From positions 3,911,501 to 3,975,500 of the forward strand of contig JAHQIY010000007.1 of the NCBI GenBank assembly GCA_019054805.1: 64,000 nucleotides of DNA, written 5' to 3'. The notes beneath the pieces were generated by a model. The model worked only from the letters and a program-made list of their open reading frames with translations. It ran no database searches and was not told the origin of the DNA. Positions 46,958-59,255 of the stretch are shown here, in pieces. Positions within the stretch are counted from its first letter, which is position 1; each line of letters starts with the position of its first letter. Made by a program: the position numbers and the translations under genes. This stretch comes from Brachionus manjavacas. Its lineage: Eukaryota; Rotifera; Eurotatoria; Ploima; Brachionidae.

Positions 46958-49143
46958 TTTACATGTAAAAATTAAGATTTTGAGTATTGGTTTGGTTAAT
47001 TTTTTACTTTTTATTTTTGTTGATTAATAAATTCTTTATATTATTAACTAGATTAAAATATAAAATCAATGAAATTGATTTATTGAAATACCGTTTGATT
47101 AGTAATTGTTAAATTAGCTTTAAAATAATATTTGATCAAAACTAGTGAAAAAACATCCTTTTTTAAAAAAACTAGTTAAACTGATACAGTATTTAATTTA
47201 TTTTATCGTAATTTTTTTATTTTGCTAAAAAATCAATTTAATAAATTAGAAAATATTTTATTTCAATTTTTAGGACTTTTTATTTTCTATTGATCTAATC
47301 AATTTTTTTGATGCTAAATCGCTTAATTAAAAGTTTTTCAAAAAAGTACAAATGTTACCATTCTAAAATAAGAAAATTTAATTTTTTTGATTACAAATTG
47401 AAAGTATCAAATTTGTAAAAAATAATTTCAAATAAAAGGTTCAAAAATAAACTTCAATATAACTTTAAGTCATGTTTTTTTAAATTTGTTAGATCATTAC
47501 AAAACTTAGCTTTTAAAATAATTTAGGCAAAATAATGCAGCCTAGAGGTTTTGTTATCAAACTAAATATTAAAACATAAGTACATTCATCTTGGAGCAAG
47601 GAAATACCTTATTTATTTTAATTTTATGATAGAGTTCTTTAGATTTCTAAGTAAAATAAATTTTTTTAAACTCGCTCAATGAAATATCAAATTTAATAAT
47701 CATGAATCTTTCAGTTCAAAATTAAGCATTAGAAGCGTTTTCTCGAATTTTTTATAAATGGTTGTCTTTAAAAGTTTAGTAATGGTTTTTTATAAAATTA
47801 TAGTTCATAAATTGAAAAAAGATAAATTTTTGTTTGGTAAATTTTTGGTGTGTCTTCTTCATTTGCTCATATCTTCCTTAAAGATAGTCTTAAAGGAATT
47901 ATCTGTGCATAAAATGATTGAGTTTATCCTATTAAAAATTGAATATATATCATTAGGAATTTTTTAGAATATAAAAACTATATTCAAAGTGTCAATCGAC
48001 CTTTAGAAAGAATTTTTAAACATTATTCTAAATTTTTGATTTAAAATATTTTTAAATCGAAATTTCATAAGTTTATGATGATTAAAAACGCATATGAAAT
48101 AATATATTAAAATAAAATATTAAAATTTTAAGCATTAACAATTCATTTTAAAAACTGGACATAATACCAATTGAGCGGTTTTATTTTACCCAAACAAAAT
48201 TTGTTCTTACTAGTTAGTTTTTTATGTATATGAAGATGCGAAAACATGTATTTTTTAAAAACAGCAACCGTCAAAAAGGCGAAAAAAAAGCACCCTGTGT
48301 AAACTGCATTAAATATTATAAAATACCTTTTTTTTATATATTTATTTCTAACAACCTCAATTTTAATAAACATCAATTTTTATATTAAAAAAATATTGTC
48401 ATTATATTAAATTTTCAAGTTTACAAATAATTTGTACAAATCACCCTGAAACACCCTATCAAGTTTATAAAACACCCTGCAACACCCTTTTGATTCTGAT
48501 AGAAGACAAAAAGTTCTACTTGGCAAATTATTTTTCAAAAGGTCTGAACGTGTGGAAGCTCTATAAAAACCGCTAAAACAGGTTTAGACCGGATTTTTCA
48601 AAACACCCTGAAAATTTCTTTTTTAAAAAGTTATTCAGTGAAAGAAACAACTTTTTGTGGTTTCTGGGGTCAAGAAATACGATTTTGAGGTCGGTTTAAC
48701 AAAAATAATTAATTTAATTAATTTCAGAATTATTCTTACATTCTCACATTCAAAATTTTTAATCAAAATTTTAATGAATCAAGTTGAAGAATATTTAATA
48801 AAGAAGTTTTATTTTTTTTTTATTTAATATAAATCTTTGAGGATTTTTTGATGGTGAATAATTATTTTTTTCAGAAAATTTTTTAAACTCTTTTACATGT
48901 ATACATAGTTTTTATGTGTAAGCTTTATTTTTGTTATTAAATATTAAATCTCTGGTTTTTATAATTTATAATTAAAACTGATGATTTCCGAAGATTTTGG
49001 TTAATTGATTATAACAAATTTTTAATATTGCAAAGTTAAATATGATAGAAATAGATTTTATTTAAAATATGGATATTTAGAAAAAAATTTTAACGAAATT
49101 TTATGTTATGAAAGATCTAATCAATTAATTCGATTTTTTTATT
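46958..49143. other. Intergenic with CACCCT cluster
   Basis: AT-rich DNA without supported exons. At 48289-48617 the word CACCCT occurs six times (see separate entry). A 69-codon frame at 47758-47967 has no recognisable features and is not called. Confidence 0.4.
48289..48617. repeat. Cluster of CACCCT(G) words
   Basis: CACCCT occurs near 48290, 48443, 48451, 48474, 48482 and 48604, mostly as ACACCCTG preceded by A-runs. In DNA of about a quarter GC this density is unexpected by chance. It could be the ends of a small repeat, or CACCC-type binding sites; orientation is the same throughout. Confidence 0.4.
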
Positions 49144-49386
49144 TCAGCTAACAAAATATTTTTTTGGTCTACGGAAAAGTTCCAACTCTCGATTGAGACG
49201 TATCACCAAACAATCATCAAAGACCGAAAAAATGCTCTTTTCCCTACTTAAATTATTTTTAACTAACAAATATCTTTCTGAATACTCAATATCATGTGCA
49301 GAAAGTCTTGGCGGATTTAAGTTTTCTTTAAGCTGACTCACAGCTGAAATTTCTTGGTCAAAATTTCGAGTTTCTAATGAAATCTT
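49144..49386 (-). CDS. Possible terminal exon of an unrecognised gene
   Basis: The minus-strand frame reads SLETRNFDQEISAVSQ, then LNPPRLSAHDIEYSERYLL, then SIFSVFDDCLVIRLNRELEL, and stops at 49144. Amino-acid use is protein-like and unlike the surrounding low-complexity frames. A splice acceptor (CCTAAG|ATTTC) is present at its 5' end. A candidate upstream exon on the same strand, at about 49830-49710, opens MIDSELLSYSKLIGKD after a TTTAG acceptor, but I could not make the phases fit with confidence. Family unknown. Confidence 0.35.
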   Translation of the reverse strand, partial: KISLETRNFDQEISAVSQLKENLNPPRLSAHDIEYSERYLLVKNNLSREKSIFSVFDDCLVIRLNRELELFRRPKKYFVS

Positions 49387-49409
49387 AGGAGTTATTTGTA
49401 AATCCAAAA

Positions 49410-51656
49410 AAAAAATTAATTTAAGTTTACTTTAGAATTTAACATTATTTGCTCACTATGTAAATATTCATTGATAAAAGAACATTTCTTTAAAATTCTT
49501 TGATTTTGATCCGATTTTGATTTAGTTTTCCTTTTTTGGTTAATTTTTTTCATGAACAAATGCTATTAATATATCGTTCGTATTAGAAACCGATGTATTT
49601 TCTTTTCTGAGACTAAAAATCGCGTTGGGTCAAAGTCAATAAATCAGATAGCTTAACCAAATGTTCGAACAAGTACAAAAGTGCGAACGAAATTCTGGCC
49701 AAAAACTTAACCAATTGATTTTTGGAGCTCCAGTTTGCCAATTCTTGCATTTTGCTGCTTATTGCAAAATGTCTTATCGAAGTCTTTTCCAATTAATTTC
49801 GAATATGATAAAAGCTCTGAGTCAATCATCTAAATAAAATACAGAGTTGTTTAAAAGTCACTAGTCAAGTCCAAGTCTGGAATTTTTTTTTCTTCAAAAA
49901 TCCAATTTTTCGATTTTTTGTAGTTATTGTAATAAAAAAAATTGAAGCTTTACTTTAAATAAAAGATTAAGTCAATGAACTTAGCCAATTTAATTACTGA
50001 AGAGGTGAACTATCAAAATAGAGAAAAAGATAAAGAGAAGACAAAAAATAGAAAATACAAAAGAGAGAAAAAAATAGAGAAAAAAATTTTTTTTTTTTTA
50101 TTGTTTATTAAAATTTGAAATGGCTCTGAGTAATAAAACTCCTTCTGACAATAGATATGTAAAAAAAAATAGAATTTTATAGAGCTATGGAACTTGCACG
50201 AGCGCGTTAAAAGTGACTTGCCACGTACTAACAATAACGAAGAATAATATGGAGTCTGATTTGTTGTTGTTGTTTGCTGGTAATCTAATTAAGTCAATGA
50301 CAATAAAAGCTAAAAAAAAAGAAGAAAAGATAAAACGACAAGTTTTGGATTATAATAAAAACAATTTAGATTTACTTATTCGTGGCTTTGCTAATTTGCT
50401 AGTTGATTAATTTTTGTCGCTATTTTTTTCTCTAACTAAAAAATTCTCTAATTTACTTTCTCTATTATTTTTTCTTTCTCTAATATAACGTAATTACTCG
50501 ATTTTAGTGACATGTCACTATAGTTGGGTATTCGGCTATAGTGACATGTCGAAACTGCAACACAGGTTTATTAAAGGCAGACCAAAACTAAATAAATTTA
50601 CCAAAATTTGTATAAACCTTTTGCAATAATTCAAAAAAGAAAAACCACTTCATATTTTAAATGGTTATATACCAATACCAAAAAGATGGGGTGTATAGTG
50701 ATTGTTGACCAGTCGTTCTCCTAATTTTTATATTGATCACATATTTTTTTGTTTGGTTACTTATTTTATTTAAAAATTCATCATATTTTTAATCCTTTTT
50801 GAAATTATTCTTCGAAGAATCAAACTTGTAAAAAAGCTAAATTTTATTTGATGAAATTTAATTCATTTTGTAGCACATTAAAAGTTTAAGTGTGCATTAA
50901 CTAATCATCAAAAAGTATTAGAATTAAAAATATTTCAAAAATTGAGTTAAAGCCAAAAATTAATATTAAAGTAAGAATGAAATGAACAAGGAACTGTCAG
51001 AAGGAAGATTATATACTGTTAAATTTAAAGGTTTGTTGTATGAAAAGCAGGCACTTGAAAAACAAAATGCACATATTCTTTAAAAAAACTTTAATTAATA
51101 AGAGAAACTCAGTCAAACGTCCTGCATTTGATAATTACTTTGAGCGAAAAGGCTTAAAAATGTTCAAACTTAAAGCTGAGATTAAATTAAATTAATAACA
51201 AATTTATTTATTACATTGAATTAATTTAGAATTTTTTATTTTGAATTTTTTTGATCAGTCAATTTTTTTTATTAAACTTCTGGTCACATATTACCCCTTC
51301 GAAAATTATTTGGTCACATCTTTTAGGTTATGGGTAAGGGTCTCAAAATATGCTACCAACTAATCAATTAGACCTATATACCCAAAAAATGACTTTGATC
51401 AAGTTTAGTAAAAAAAATCAAGTTAACTTATTAGTTAAATCTGAACAATTCTTTACTAACAAAATGTTGCATGAATCAAAACAATTTTAAGCAATATTCT
51501 GAAATTACATAAATTTTGCAATTATTTTCAAATTTAAAAATTACAAAATTAACTTCAAACTAATTTAATATGTCCTAGACCTTTTAAACCTTAAAGCTGA
51601 TTCAAAAAGCTTTACAGACGATTCATTAAATTTGATCAAAAGTAAAATATTAAAAA
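49410..51656. other. Intergenic, weak coding signals only
   Basis: It contains the candidate small exon at about 49.7-49.8 kb (minus) and a short plus-strand frame at 50251-50410 (MESDLLLLFAGNLIKSM...) that I cannot support further. It also holds the hairpin at 50.5 kb. The rest is AT-rich. Confidence 0.4.
50505..50550. repeat. Perfect 14-bp hairpin overlapping a 16-bp palindrome
   Basis: GACATGTCACTATA (50509-50522) pairs exactly with TATAGTGACATGTC (50537-50550) across a 14-base loop. The left arm also belongs to the palindrome TAGTGACATGTCACTA (50505-50520). No gene is adjacent. The origin could be a foldback element or a protein-binding site. Confidence 0.5.
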
Positions 51657-54600
51657 ATGACTTTGACTTGTACTTTATGCAAACTTGAATTTAATAATGG
51701 TAGATTTTATGTTATTTCCTTAACATAATTAATATTAAATTTTTATTAAAAGAGGATCAATTTGGACAGCATTTGGAAGGAAAACGCCATAAAAAAATTG
51801 AATCTATTAAAGAGGAACGAGAAAATAGTGCCAAACGTTCTCTGTTTGTAAGTGGTTTAAAAAAAGATACTTTTATTAAACAATTAGAGGATCATTTTAT
51901 TAAATTTGGAAAAATTAATAAAATAGTCACAGACAATGAAAAGGTAGAAATATAGATTTTTTTTAAATTAAATCAAATTAATTTTTTAAATCAGAACTCT
52001 TATGCTATCATCGAGTTTGAAGAGCAGAAAAGTGTTGATTTAGCTTTGGACTGTCAAGAACATATTGTTAATGGGAAAAAAATGAAGATTTCACGGCGCC
52101 AAATGAAGCAATTTGTCTCCAAAATTAGCTCCAGTCATGAAAAAAAGAAAGAATTGATGAATAGCTTAAGAGAAGAAGCAGTCGCTTTGAATACTTTAAT
52201 GGGCAAGTGTGGAAGTTTCGATGAGCAAATCGATAAATTGGTTGAATATTTCAAATTAAGTGATCATGATGCAGAGATACGTCACGAAGTGAAAAATAAA
52301 CTTGACAATATATTTTCTCAGTTTTGGTCGAGAGACGAGTTTAGTGTAGAAATATTTGGTTCTTCGTTTACGGGTCTTGCTTGTAAAGGTTCCGACATGG
52401 ATCTCAGTATTTTGTTTAAACAATACAAGATCGACAATCAGCTCAGGCAATTGAGGCAGCCAAAAGTAGTTGCCAAACAGATAAAAAATGGCAAAAACGA
52501 TAGCAATGATTCTAATATGGAAAGTGAAGAAATTGAAGAAGAAGTAAATTTGGAAGATGAGAATGAAGAAGAAGAACATTCTTTAAAAGAAGATGTTAAA
52601 AATTTTTTTGTAAATTTTTAATTTTAAAAATTTAAAGTTTGTTATTTCTATTTTTTAGAATGATAAAAAATATGAAGATTTTTTAAAATTTGATGTTGAA
52701 CATCAGATCAAAATCTTATCTCGAATTATTCAGCGTTTTTATTACGATATTAAAAGTTTGAAAACGATTACTAATACTCGCTGTCCAGTGGTAAGGTTTC
52801 ATAATGATAAGCTCAATACAAATTGTGATCTTAGTCTAAATAATTTGTAAGTATTATTATATATTCATCGGTGAATTTTATAAACTATTTATTTAAGCCT
52901 TGCTTGCGAAAACAGCCGACTGTTAAAATTGTATTTCGATTTAGAGCCCAGTTTAAAAAACACCGTATTTGTGTTAAGATATTGGTTTAGACAAAAGAAT
53001 CTTTATTCAACAAACAAATTTAATAGTTATACTATTATGTGGATGCTGATATTTTATCTTCAAACAAAAAGAATCACTAATCTACCAAGCGTAGAAGATT
53101 TGGCCAAAATTACGAGTAAGGTTAAATTTATAGTTATTAAAAAAATTAACTATTCGTAATTATAAAACAATTCGATTTTCAAATATTTATTTAAAATAAT
53201 TAAAATAATAGAATTTAATTTCTTAAAAAATAAAATTATCATTTAAAATTAGAATATAAATCTATTCCAAATTACTTTTTATCTTTTTCTTGACTTTGAG
53301 TTAGAAAATGAAATCTTAGACTTAGATGCTTGATTTCTCTCTAGGAAGAGTTCTGCTTAAATTTTTATTTTCAAAAGTAACCTTCACTAGATTATTAAAA
53401 ATTTTTTAGGTGAGAGCATAAAAAGTTTGGATTTGATGTGTGCTGTCTCAAATTTTAAAAATCTCATTACTTTTTAATAAGCATTTTCAGATTTTTTCTC
53501 TTAAAAATTTGGTTAACTTTGATAATATTTTATATTTTTGAACATGTTAAGCTTTTTCACTTGCTTTTTGACCAATTTAGACCAATGTAAAAAAAAAATT
53601 ATTTCAAAACTCAATTTTTTAAACTAAAAACTTTTTCCATAGTTATTTATAAATTAATATTTTCAAGAAGGTAAGGTTTTTGGAACTTTATTTAATTATT
53701 GTATCTCTTTAGAATGCTTCACATAATTAGAATAAAGAAAATTTTAGGTTAAAATTTCAGACTTCTGTTATTTAAGTTAAAACCTAAAATTTTTGAATTT
53801 TTAAATTTTTTAAACTATTTTTGATGTTTAAAAAAATTAAGACAATTTTTATTCAGATAAGGTAAATGAAATTCATGGTTGGAATTGCGCATTTGAGGAT
53901 GATATTTCCAAGTTAAAGAATATATTTTCTTCGCACAATTCTTCAGTTTTGACCACCCAAAATGATTTATTTAAAGGATTTTTTGAATTTTACTCTCAGT
54001 TTCCATTTGAAAAGGAAATTATTTTAACACGATACGCAAAGACAGATTCATTAGAGAAAAAAACCCAACTTTCCAAACTGTCTCAGTTTATCAACATTCA
54101 AGATCCATTTGATTTGAGCCATAATTTGACAGTCAATATACCCAAAAGTACATTAGAGAGGTTCAAATTTGAATGCAAAGGGTCAAGTGAATTACTGCAG
54201 TATGGTCATGAACCTAAGCGATCGGCAAATAAGGGATGGGGATTGATACTTTTAACAACCAAAAAAAGCCTACCTGTTAACAATAATCATAAAGATTTGG
54301 TGGAAAAAAGTTTGATAAATCTTAAAATTGAAGATCCGAAAAAGATTCCGGATAATATCAGCTTGCGTAAAGCTATTGATTTTGTCATGTTTCTTTTGAC
54401 AGAATGTTTACTTTTTCAAAAACTGGATCCTAGCGTCATAAAAGAAAAACCAAAAAAGCGAACCAGAATTTTAAATCAAATATGTGACAAAGTTGACTCT
54501 CTTGGGCTTAATTGTTCACCTAAGCGTTTAAGAACTGGACATGGATCCGAAGATCCTAATCTTCCTGCTCAAACGTATGTTTGTGTTATTGATGAAAGTT

Positions 54601-55028
54601 TGAACAATAATTGTGAAGTTGAATTTGAGTCAGATGAGGCAAAAACTTTGGCAAGTTATTATTTAAGTGTTGTAAAAAACACTTGGCAAGGAAGAAGAGC
54701 AGTTAAACGAGACTTGATAAAAACAGTTTCAGGTCTGAATGATTTGGAAATAGAGCGTAGAACTAGTGAAAAGTTATTTGAGAATTCAAAGGATAAGCCT
54801 GTTAATTTTAAAATTCAATTCAGCTTTTGTGAAGAATTTTTGAGTGAAACTAATGGCAAAAATTTATCGAATTTGAATATAAAATTCGATTTATTAAATG
54901 GAGAAGATCAAACCAAGAGACAAGAAGAATTGATCAATTTTACAAGTCTGGTGCATTTTTTGGATATTTATATTAACAATTGTCAAGAGAAATTGTTTGA
55001 ACTGTGGAATGCCAAGCTTATTAGCTAA
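51657..55028 (+). CDS. TUT1: TUT1 / Star-PAP terminal uridylyltransferase (about 808 aa)
   Basis: Six exons: 51657-51699, 51753-51943, 51995-52609, 52659-52846, 52898-53115, 53857-55028. All phases fit; the last intron is 741 bp, the others 49-53 bp. TUT1 oligouridylates U6 snRNA and acts as the PIPKI-alpha-regulated nuclear poly(A) polymerase. Order: matrin-type C2H2 zinc finger (CTLCKLEF...FGQHLEGKRH), RRM (SLFVSGLKKD...SYAIIEFEE), then the polymerase palm with GSSFTGLACKGSDMDLSI (the GS and the DxD metal pair) and the third Asp in NTNCDLSLNN. The central domain has LRYWFRQKNLY, and the PAP-associated part has GWNCAFEDD. An acidic, Glu-rich insert (about 52520-52600) splits the palm where vertebrate Star-PAP has a Pro-rich insert. 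The length is close to human (874 aa). The C-terminal region is less conserved. Confidence 0.92.
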
Positions 55029-56691
55029 AATGAATATTTTTTAGTTGGTTTATTTTGACTTTTAAAATAAAAATTATTGAAAGTTTTTTTAAGGATTTGA
55101 TTTGAAAAAATTAACTAATATTTTTAAATCGTCTTCTATCAGAAAAAATTTATTCTTAAAAGTGATCAAAAATTTTTAAATTTCAACCAAAGATAGTAAT
55201 ATAAAATCGCCAATAAGTGACAACTTGGATTCCCTTTTTAACTAAGAAGCATTATTAGGACCCCTTGAATTAACTACTTGAAGATTTTAATAAAGGTTGC
55301 ATTTTAACCCGTCATATCATTAAAAAAATTTTCATATGAAAATGAATAAAATAATCATATTATATGGATAATTAAATTTAAGATTTTAATTCATAAAATG
55401 TTTAATTATTAATTTTAATTTTAATTTATAGTTTTCTAATCTACAACATGCCCGAACCCCGTTTAATTTTTGTGTGAAATTTAATTTTGTTTTCATTTGA
55501 AGATTTAATCATTGATATGACGGTTTAATATTTTTCCTTTAATAAAAGCTTAAGCTATTGATTACAATAAATATTTTAAATCAAGTCATGGTTTAATTGT
55601 TTTAATTTAATTTTAAATTTTATTCTCAAAAAATTTTTTTGGTCAATGAAAACTCTAAATTTTTTAAACGTTCCATGTTTGAAAATTCTTTTTGTAAAAC
55701 TAACAGAATTTATTATCTTTAAATAAGATAAATATTCATTAAGAAAAAAAAGGTTCTGTCTAAAACTTAAACCCATCATGTGAAAAAAAAACGGGTGTTA
55801 ATCACCAAGGTATAACCAAAATAATTTAGGTCTTAAAATTATTATAAAAATTAAAAAAAAAACTTTATTTAAATCAAAAATTCATTTCCATCACTAACAT
55901 AAATTTATGTCAAAATTAAAAAATTTTCCTTCATTATTTGAAGACTAAAAATAACCAAATGATAAAAAAATTAGTTTGATTATAAAGAAAAATAATTTAT
56001 TTTTTTATACTAAACTTCAGAAGGCTCAGAGCGTAAATTTTTGATATTTTGACTTATTTGGTTTAATATATCAGGAATAATAGTGGTAAAATAAATTTAA
56101 AAAAAATTTAAATTCAGTAATATGTACAACATAAAATTTTCGATAAAGATTCAAATTAAGCAAAATAATTCAATGAAGATTTTGAATGTGAAAGTATAGC
56201 TTTAACAAATTTTAACAATATTCTAAAAATTAACCAAATTAAATTCCCCAATACTTGACAAAATATATACATGTATTTACTGTATAAACTTAATCAATGC
56301 TTAGTTTTTTTGTTAATAATTTACTTCGTTTCATTAGATATATTTAGGAAAAAAAATTAATAAAAATTTTTAAATAACGGCATGTAACGAGTATAACCAG
56401 ATAGAAAAATATTTAACAAAACCTACGAATATTTGACATGGATTATTAAATTATAAGTAATAGAATAAAATATCTTGTTGAGTATCTATTGTCATTTCAG
56501 AATTTCGGCAATTTTGCTTTTTAAAAGAAGATTCAATTTTAACTTTATTATGCAAAATGTTCACTTATTTATTCAAATTTTTTCTCAAAAATAAACCAAT
56601 ATTAAAAATTTCAAAATTCAATGCTTCATGCCGATCAAAAACGCTGCTTAAATAAAAATTAATTTTTAGTAATTTTTAATTCTAGAGAAAA
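55029..56691. other. Intergenic between TUT1 and PCCA
   Basis: AT-rich, with polyadenylation signals just after TUT1. No supported exon or repeat. Confidence 0.5.
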
Positions 56692-58954
56692 ATGCAAGCT
56701 AACATTTTCCGGGTTTTGCTCAATGCCAAAAATTCCTATCTCCTAAGCAATTTAGTAAGATACCAATCAACAGTCGCTGGCATACCAATAGACCGAAGCA
56801 TTTATTTTCTCAGTAAAGTTGACAAAGATGAACCAGTTAGCCTTTTTTAACTTTATACACACCCAATTAAAAAAAAAATGAAATTTTATAAAATTTTATT
56901 TAAGAAATTTAACAAAGTCCTGATAGCCAATAGAGGGGAGATCGCTTGTCGCGTGATAAAATCATGCAAAGCAATGGGCATTAAGTCAGTTGCCGTACAC
57001 AGCGATGTAGACTACAATTCGCTACATGTCAAAATGGCTGATGAAGCCATTTGCATAGGACCTGCGCCTTCTATCAAATCCTACTTGAACATAGACGCCA
57101 TTATTGATGCAATTAGACAAACAAAATCCGAAGCAGTTCATCCAGGCTACGGATTTTTGTCCGAAAACATGGAGTTTGCTCGTCGACTAGCAGAGATGGG
57201 CGTAGAGTTCATCGGTCCATCCAGCAAGTCAATAATGGCAATGGGCGACAAAATAATGAGTAAGCGGATCGCCAAAGAGGCTGGTGTTAGCATAATACCT
57301 GGTTTTGATGGAGTCATAACAAGCGAAGAGCATTGTCTGGAAATAGCTAATCAAATAACATATCCGGTGATGATCAAGGCTTCAGCTGGAGGTGGTGGCA
57401 AAGGCATGAGAATTGCGTGGAATGACAAAGAGGCGATTGAAGGCTTTCGCTTGTCTAAATCGGAGGCTGCTTCCAGTTTTGGAGATGATAGAATGCTGGT
57501 AGAAAAGTTCATCGATAACCCGAGACACATTGAGATTCAAATTCTCGGCGACAAACATGGAAACATTGTTTATTTGAATGAAAGAGAGTGCTCCATTCAG
57601 CGGAGAAATCAAAAGGTAATCGAAGAGGCTCCTAGTACATTCATAGACCCGGAGACCAGACGCAAAATGGGAGAAGAGGCCATAACTTTGGCCCGCGCTG
57701 TCGGCTACAGTTCAGCTGGAACATGCGAGTTTTTGGTCGATTCAAAAAGAAAATTTTATTTCCTTGAGATGAACACTCGTCTCCAAGTGGAGCATCCGAT
57801 ATCCGAGTGCATAACTGGTGTCGACATTGTCCAAGAAATGATCCGAATTGCCAAAGGTCACAAGCTCAAAATAGCACAAGATGACATTAAGGTAAACGGA
57901 TGGGCTATCGAATCCAGAGTGTATGCCGAAGATCCGTATAAAAATTTCGGCTTGCCATCAGTTGGCCGTCTTTCTTCCTACAAAGAACCAGTTCGAAATA
58001 TCGAAAATGTTCGATGCGATTCAGGTATTGAAGAAGGCTCAGAAATAAGCATCTATTACGATCCCATGATCTGTAAGTTGGTGACATATGGACCTGATCG
58101 TCAGTCTGCACTGGACACTATGGTTCAAGCTTTGGACAATTATGTAATTAGAGGAGTGACAAACAATATTGCTCTTCTAAGAGACATTGTTACAGAGGAA
58201 AATTTTGTCAAAGGTGACATAACAACAAAATACTTGCAAAAAATTTATCCAGACGGATTCAAGGGAAAATCATTGAACAAGGAACAGACCAACAACTTGC
58301 TCGCAATTGCTGCTGTAGTTTATTCAAAAGAAATTTTAAGAAGCAGAACAATTAAAAATTCATCTGTTAAATCAAATCCAAACACAGCATTTTCTTTGTA
58401 TATTTTTGACCATAGTCAAGTAGCTCATAAATGTCAAGTATCCAAAGAAGGAGACACATTTGTAGTTACCCTAAATGATGAGAACTCGCTGACAGTCAGC
58501 GATTCGTTCTCTCTTTTCGATGAAGTAATCAATGCTAGTTTAGGAGATCAAAATGTTACTTTACAATTGATATCAAAAGAAGCAAATGGAGACATAAATC
58601 TTCAATATTTAGGAACAAAAGTAAACTTGTGAATTTGAATAAGCATTTTTTATTTTTTTTTTCCAGTATAAATTGAAAGTCATGACCGAAAATTCCTATG
58701 ATTTGCTCAAATATATGCCTAAGAAGAAACAAGTTGATCTATCATCTGTGATTATTTCACCTATGCCGGGAATTGTAAAGTCAGTGTCGGTGGAAATTGG
58801 CCAAATGATCAATGAGGGAGGTGAGATATGTACCGTAGAAGCAATGAAAATGCAGAACAAACTTGTTGCTTTGCGAACTGGAAAAGTAAAAAAAATAAAT
58901 ACTAAGATTGGAGATCAAGTTGATGAAGGAAAAGTTTTAGTCGAGCTAGAATAA
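56692..58954 (+). CDS. PCCA: Propionyl-CoA carboxylase alpha subunit, mitochondrial (about 715 aa)
   Basis: Exons 56692-56835 (donor tentative), 56905-58620, 58667-58954; introns 69 and 46 bp, phase 0. PCCA is the biotin-containing subunit that carboxylates propionyl-CoA to methylmalonyl-CoA in odd-chain fat and branched amino-acid breakdown. Exon 1 encodes a basic, acidic-poor leader ([20 protein letters not shown]...VRYQST) suited to mitochondrial import. Exon 2 holds the biotin carboxylase domain: [25 protein letters not shown], the ATP-grasp Gly loop [28 protein letters not shown] and the PCCA-typical [17 protein letters not shown]. Exon 3 carries the biotinyl domain with EAMKMQN (biotinylated Lys) and ends VLVELE, as in human PCCA (728 aa). 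The exon 1 donor may instead be GTTGAC at 56819 or GTAAGA at about 56755; all are phase 0. Confidence 0.95.
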
Positions 58955-59255
58955 AAAAACTGAATTTATTCATTTTAGATTTTTAGAAAACTGACTTTTT
59001 TCTTTCGAATAAAATTACCTGAGACATACATTAAATATCAAATATAACAATTCAAAACTTTATTTTTAATAAATTAAAAATTGAATAATTTAAATAGTTT
59101 ATTATAAATAAAACTGTATGAAAGGTACAAATAAATACCAATTTTGGTAGATTTTGAAGCTAAACTATATGACCAACTAGGTTTCAATATTAAAAAAATC
59201 ACTTATAAATATAAAAGAATAAATTATTAAACTTGGATAATAGAGGATTAAGAAT
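58955..59255. other. Intergenic between convergent PCCA and EGF genes
   Basis: 300 bp of AT-rich DNA with polyadenylation signals for both convergent genes, such as AATAAA near 59008. No other feature. Confidence 0.6.

Noticed and set aside
47758-48376. Open frames of 69 and 77 codons
   Set aside because: Composed mainly of Ile/Leu/Lys/Phe as expected by chance in AT-rich DNA; no supporting signals.
56878-56904. ATG 56878 as the principal PCCA start
   Set aside because: It falls in a predicted short intron; an upstream exon encodes a proper mitochondrial leader in phase. Kept only as a possible alternative.
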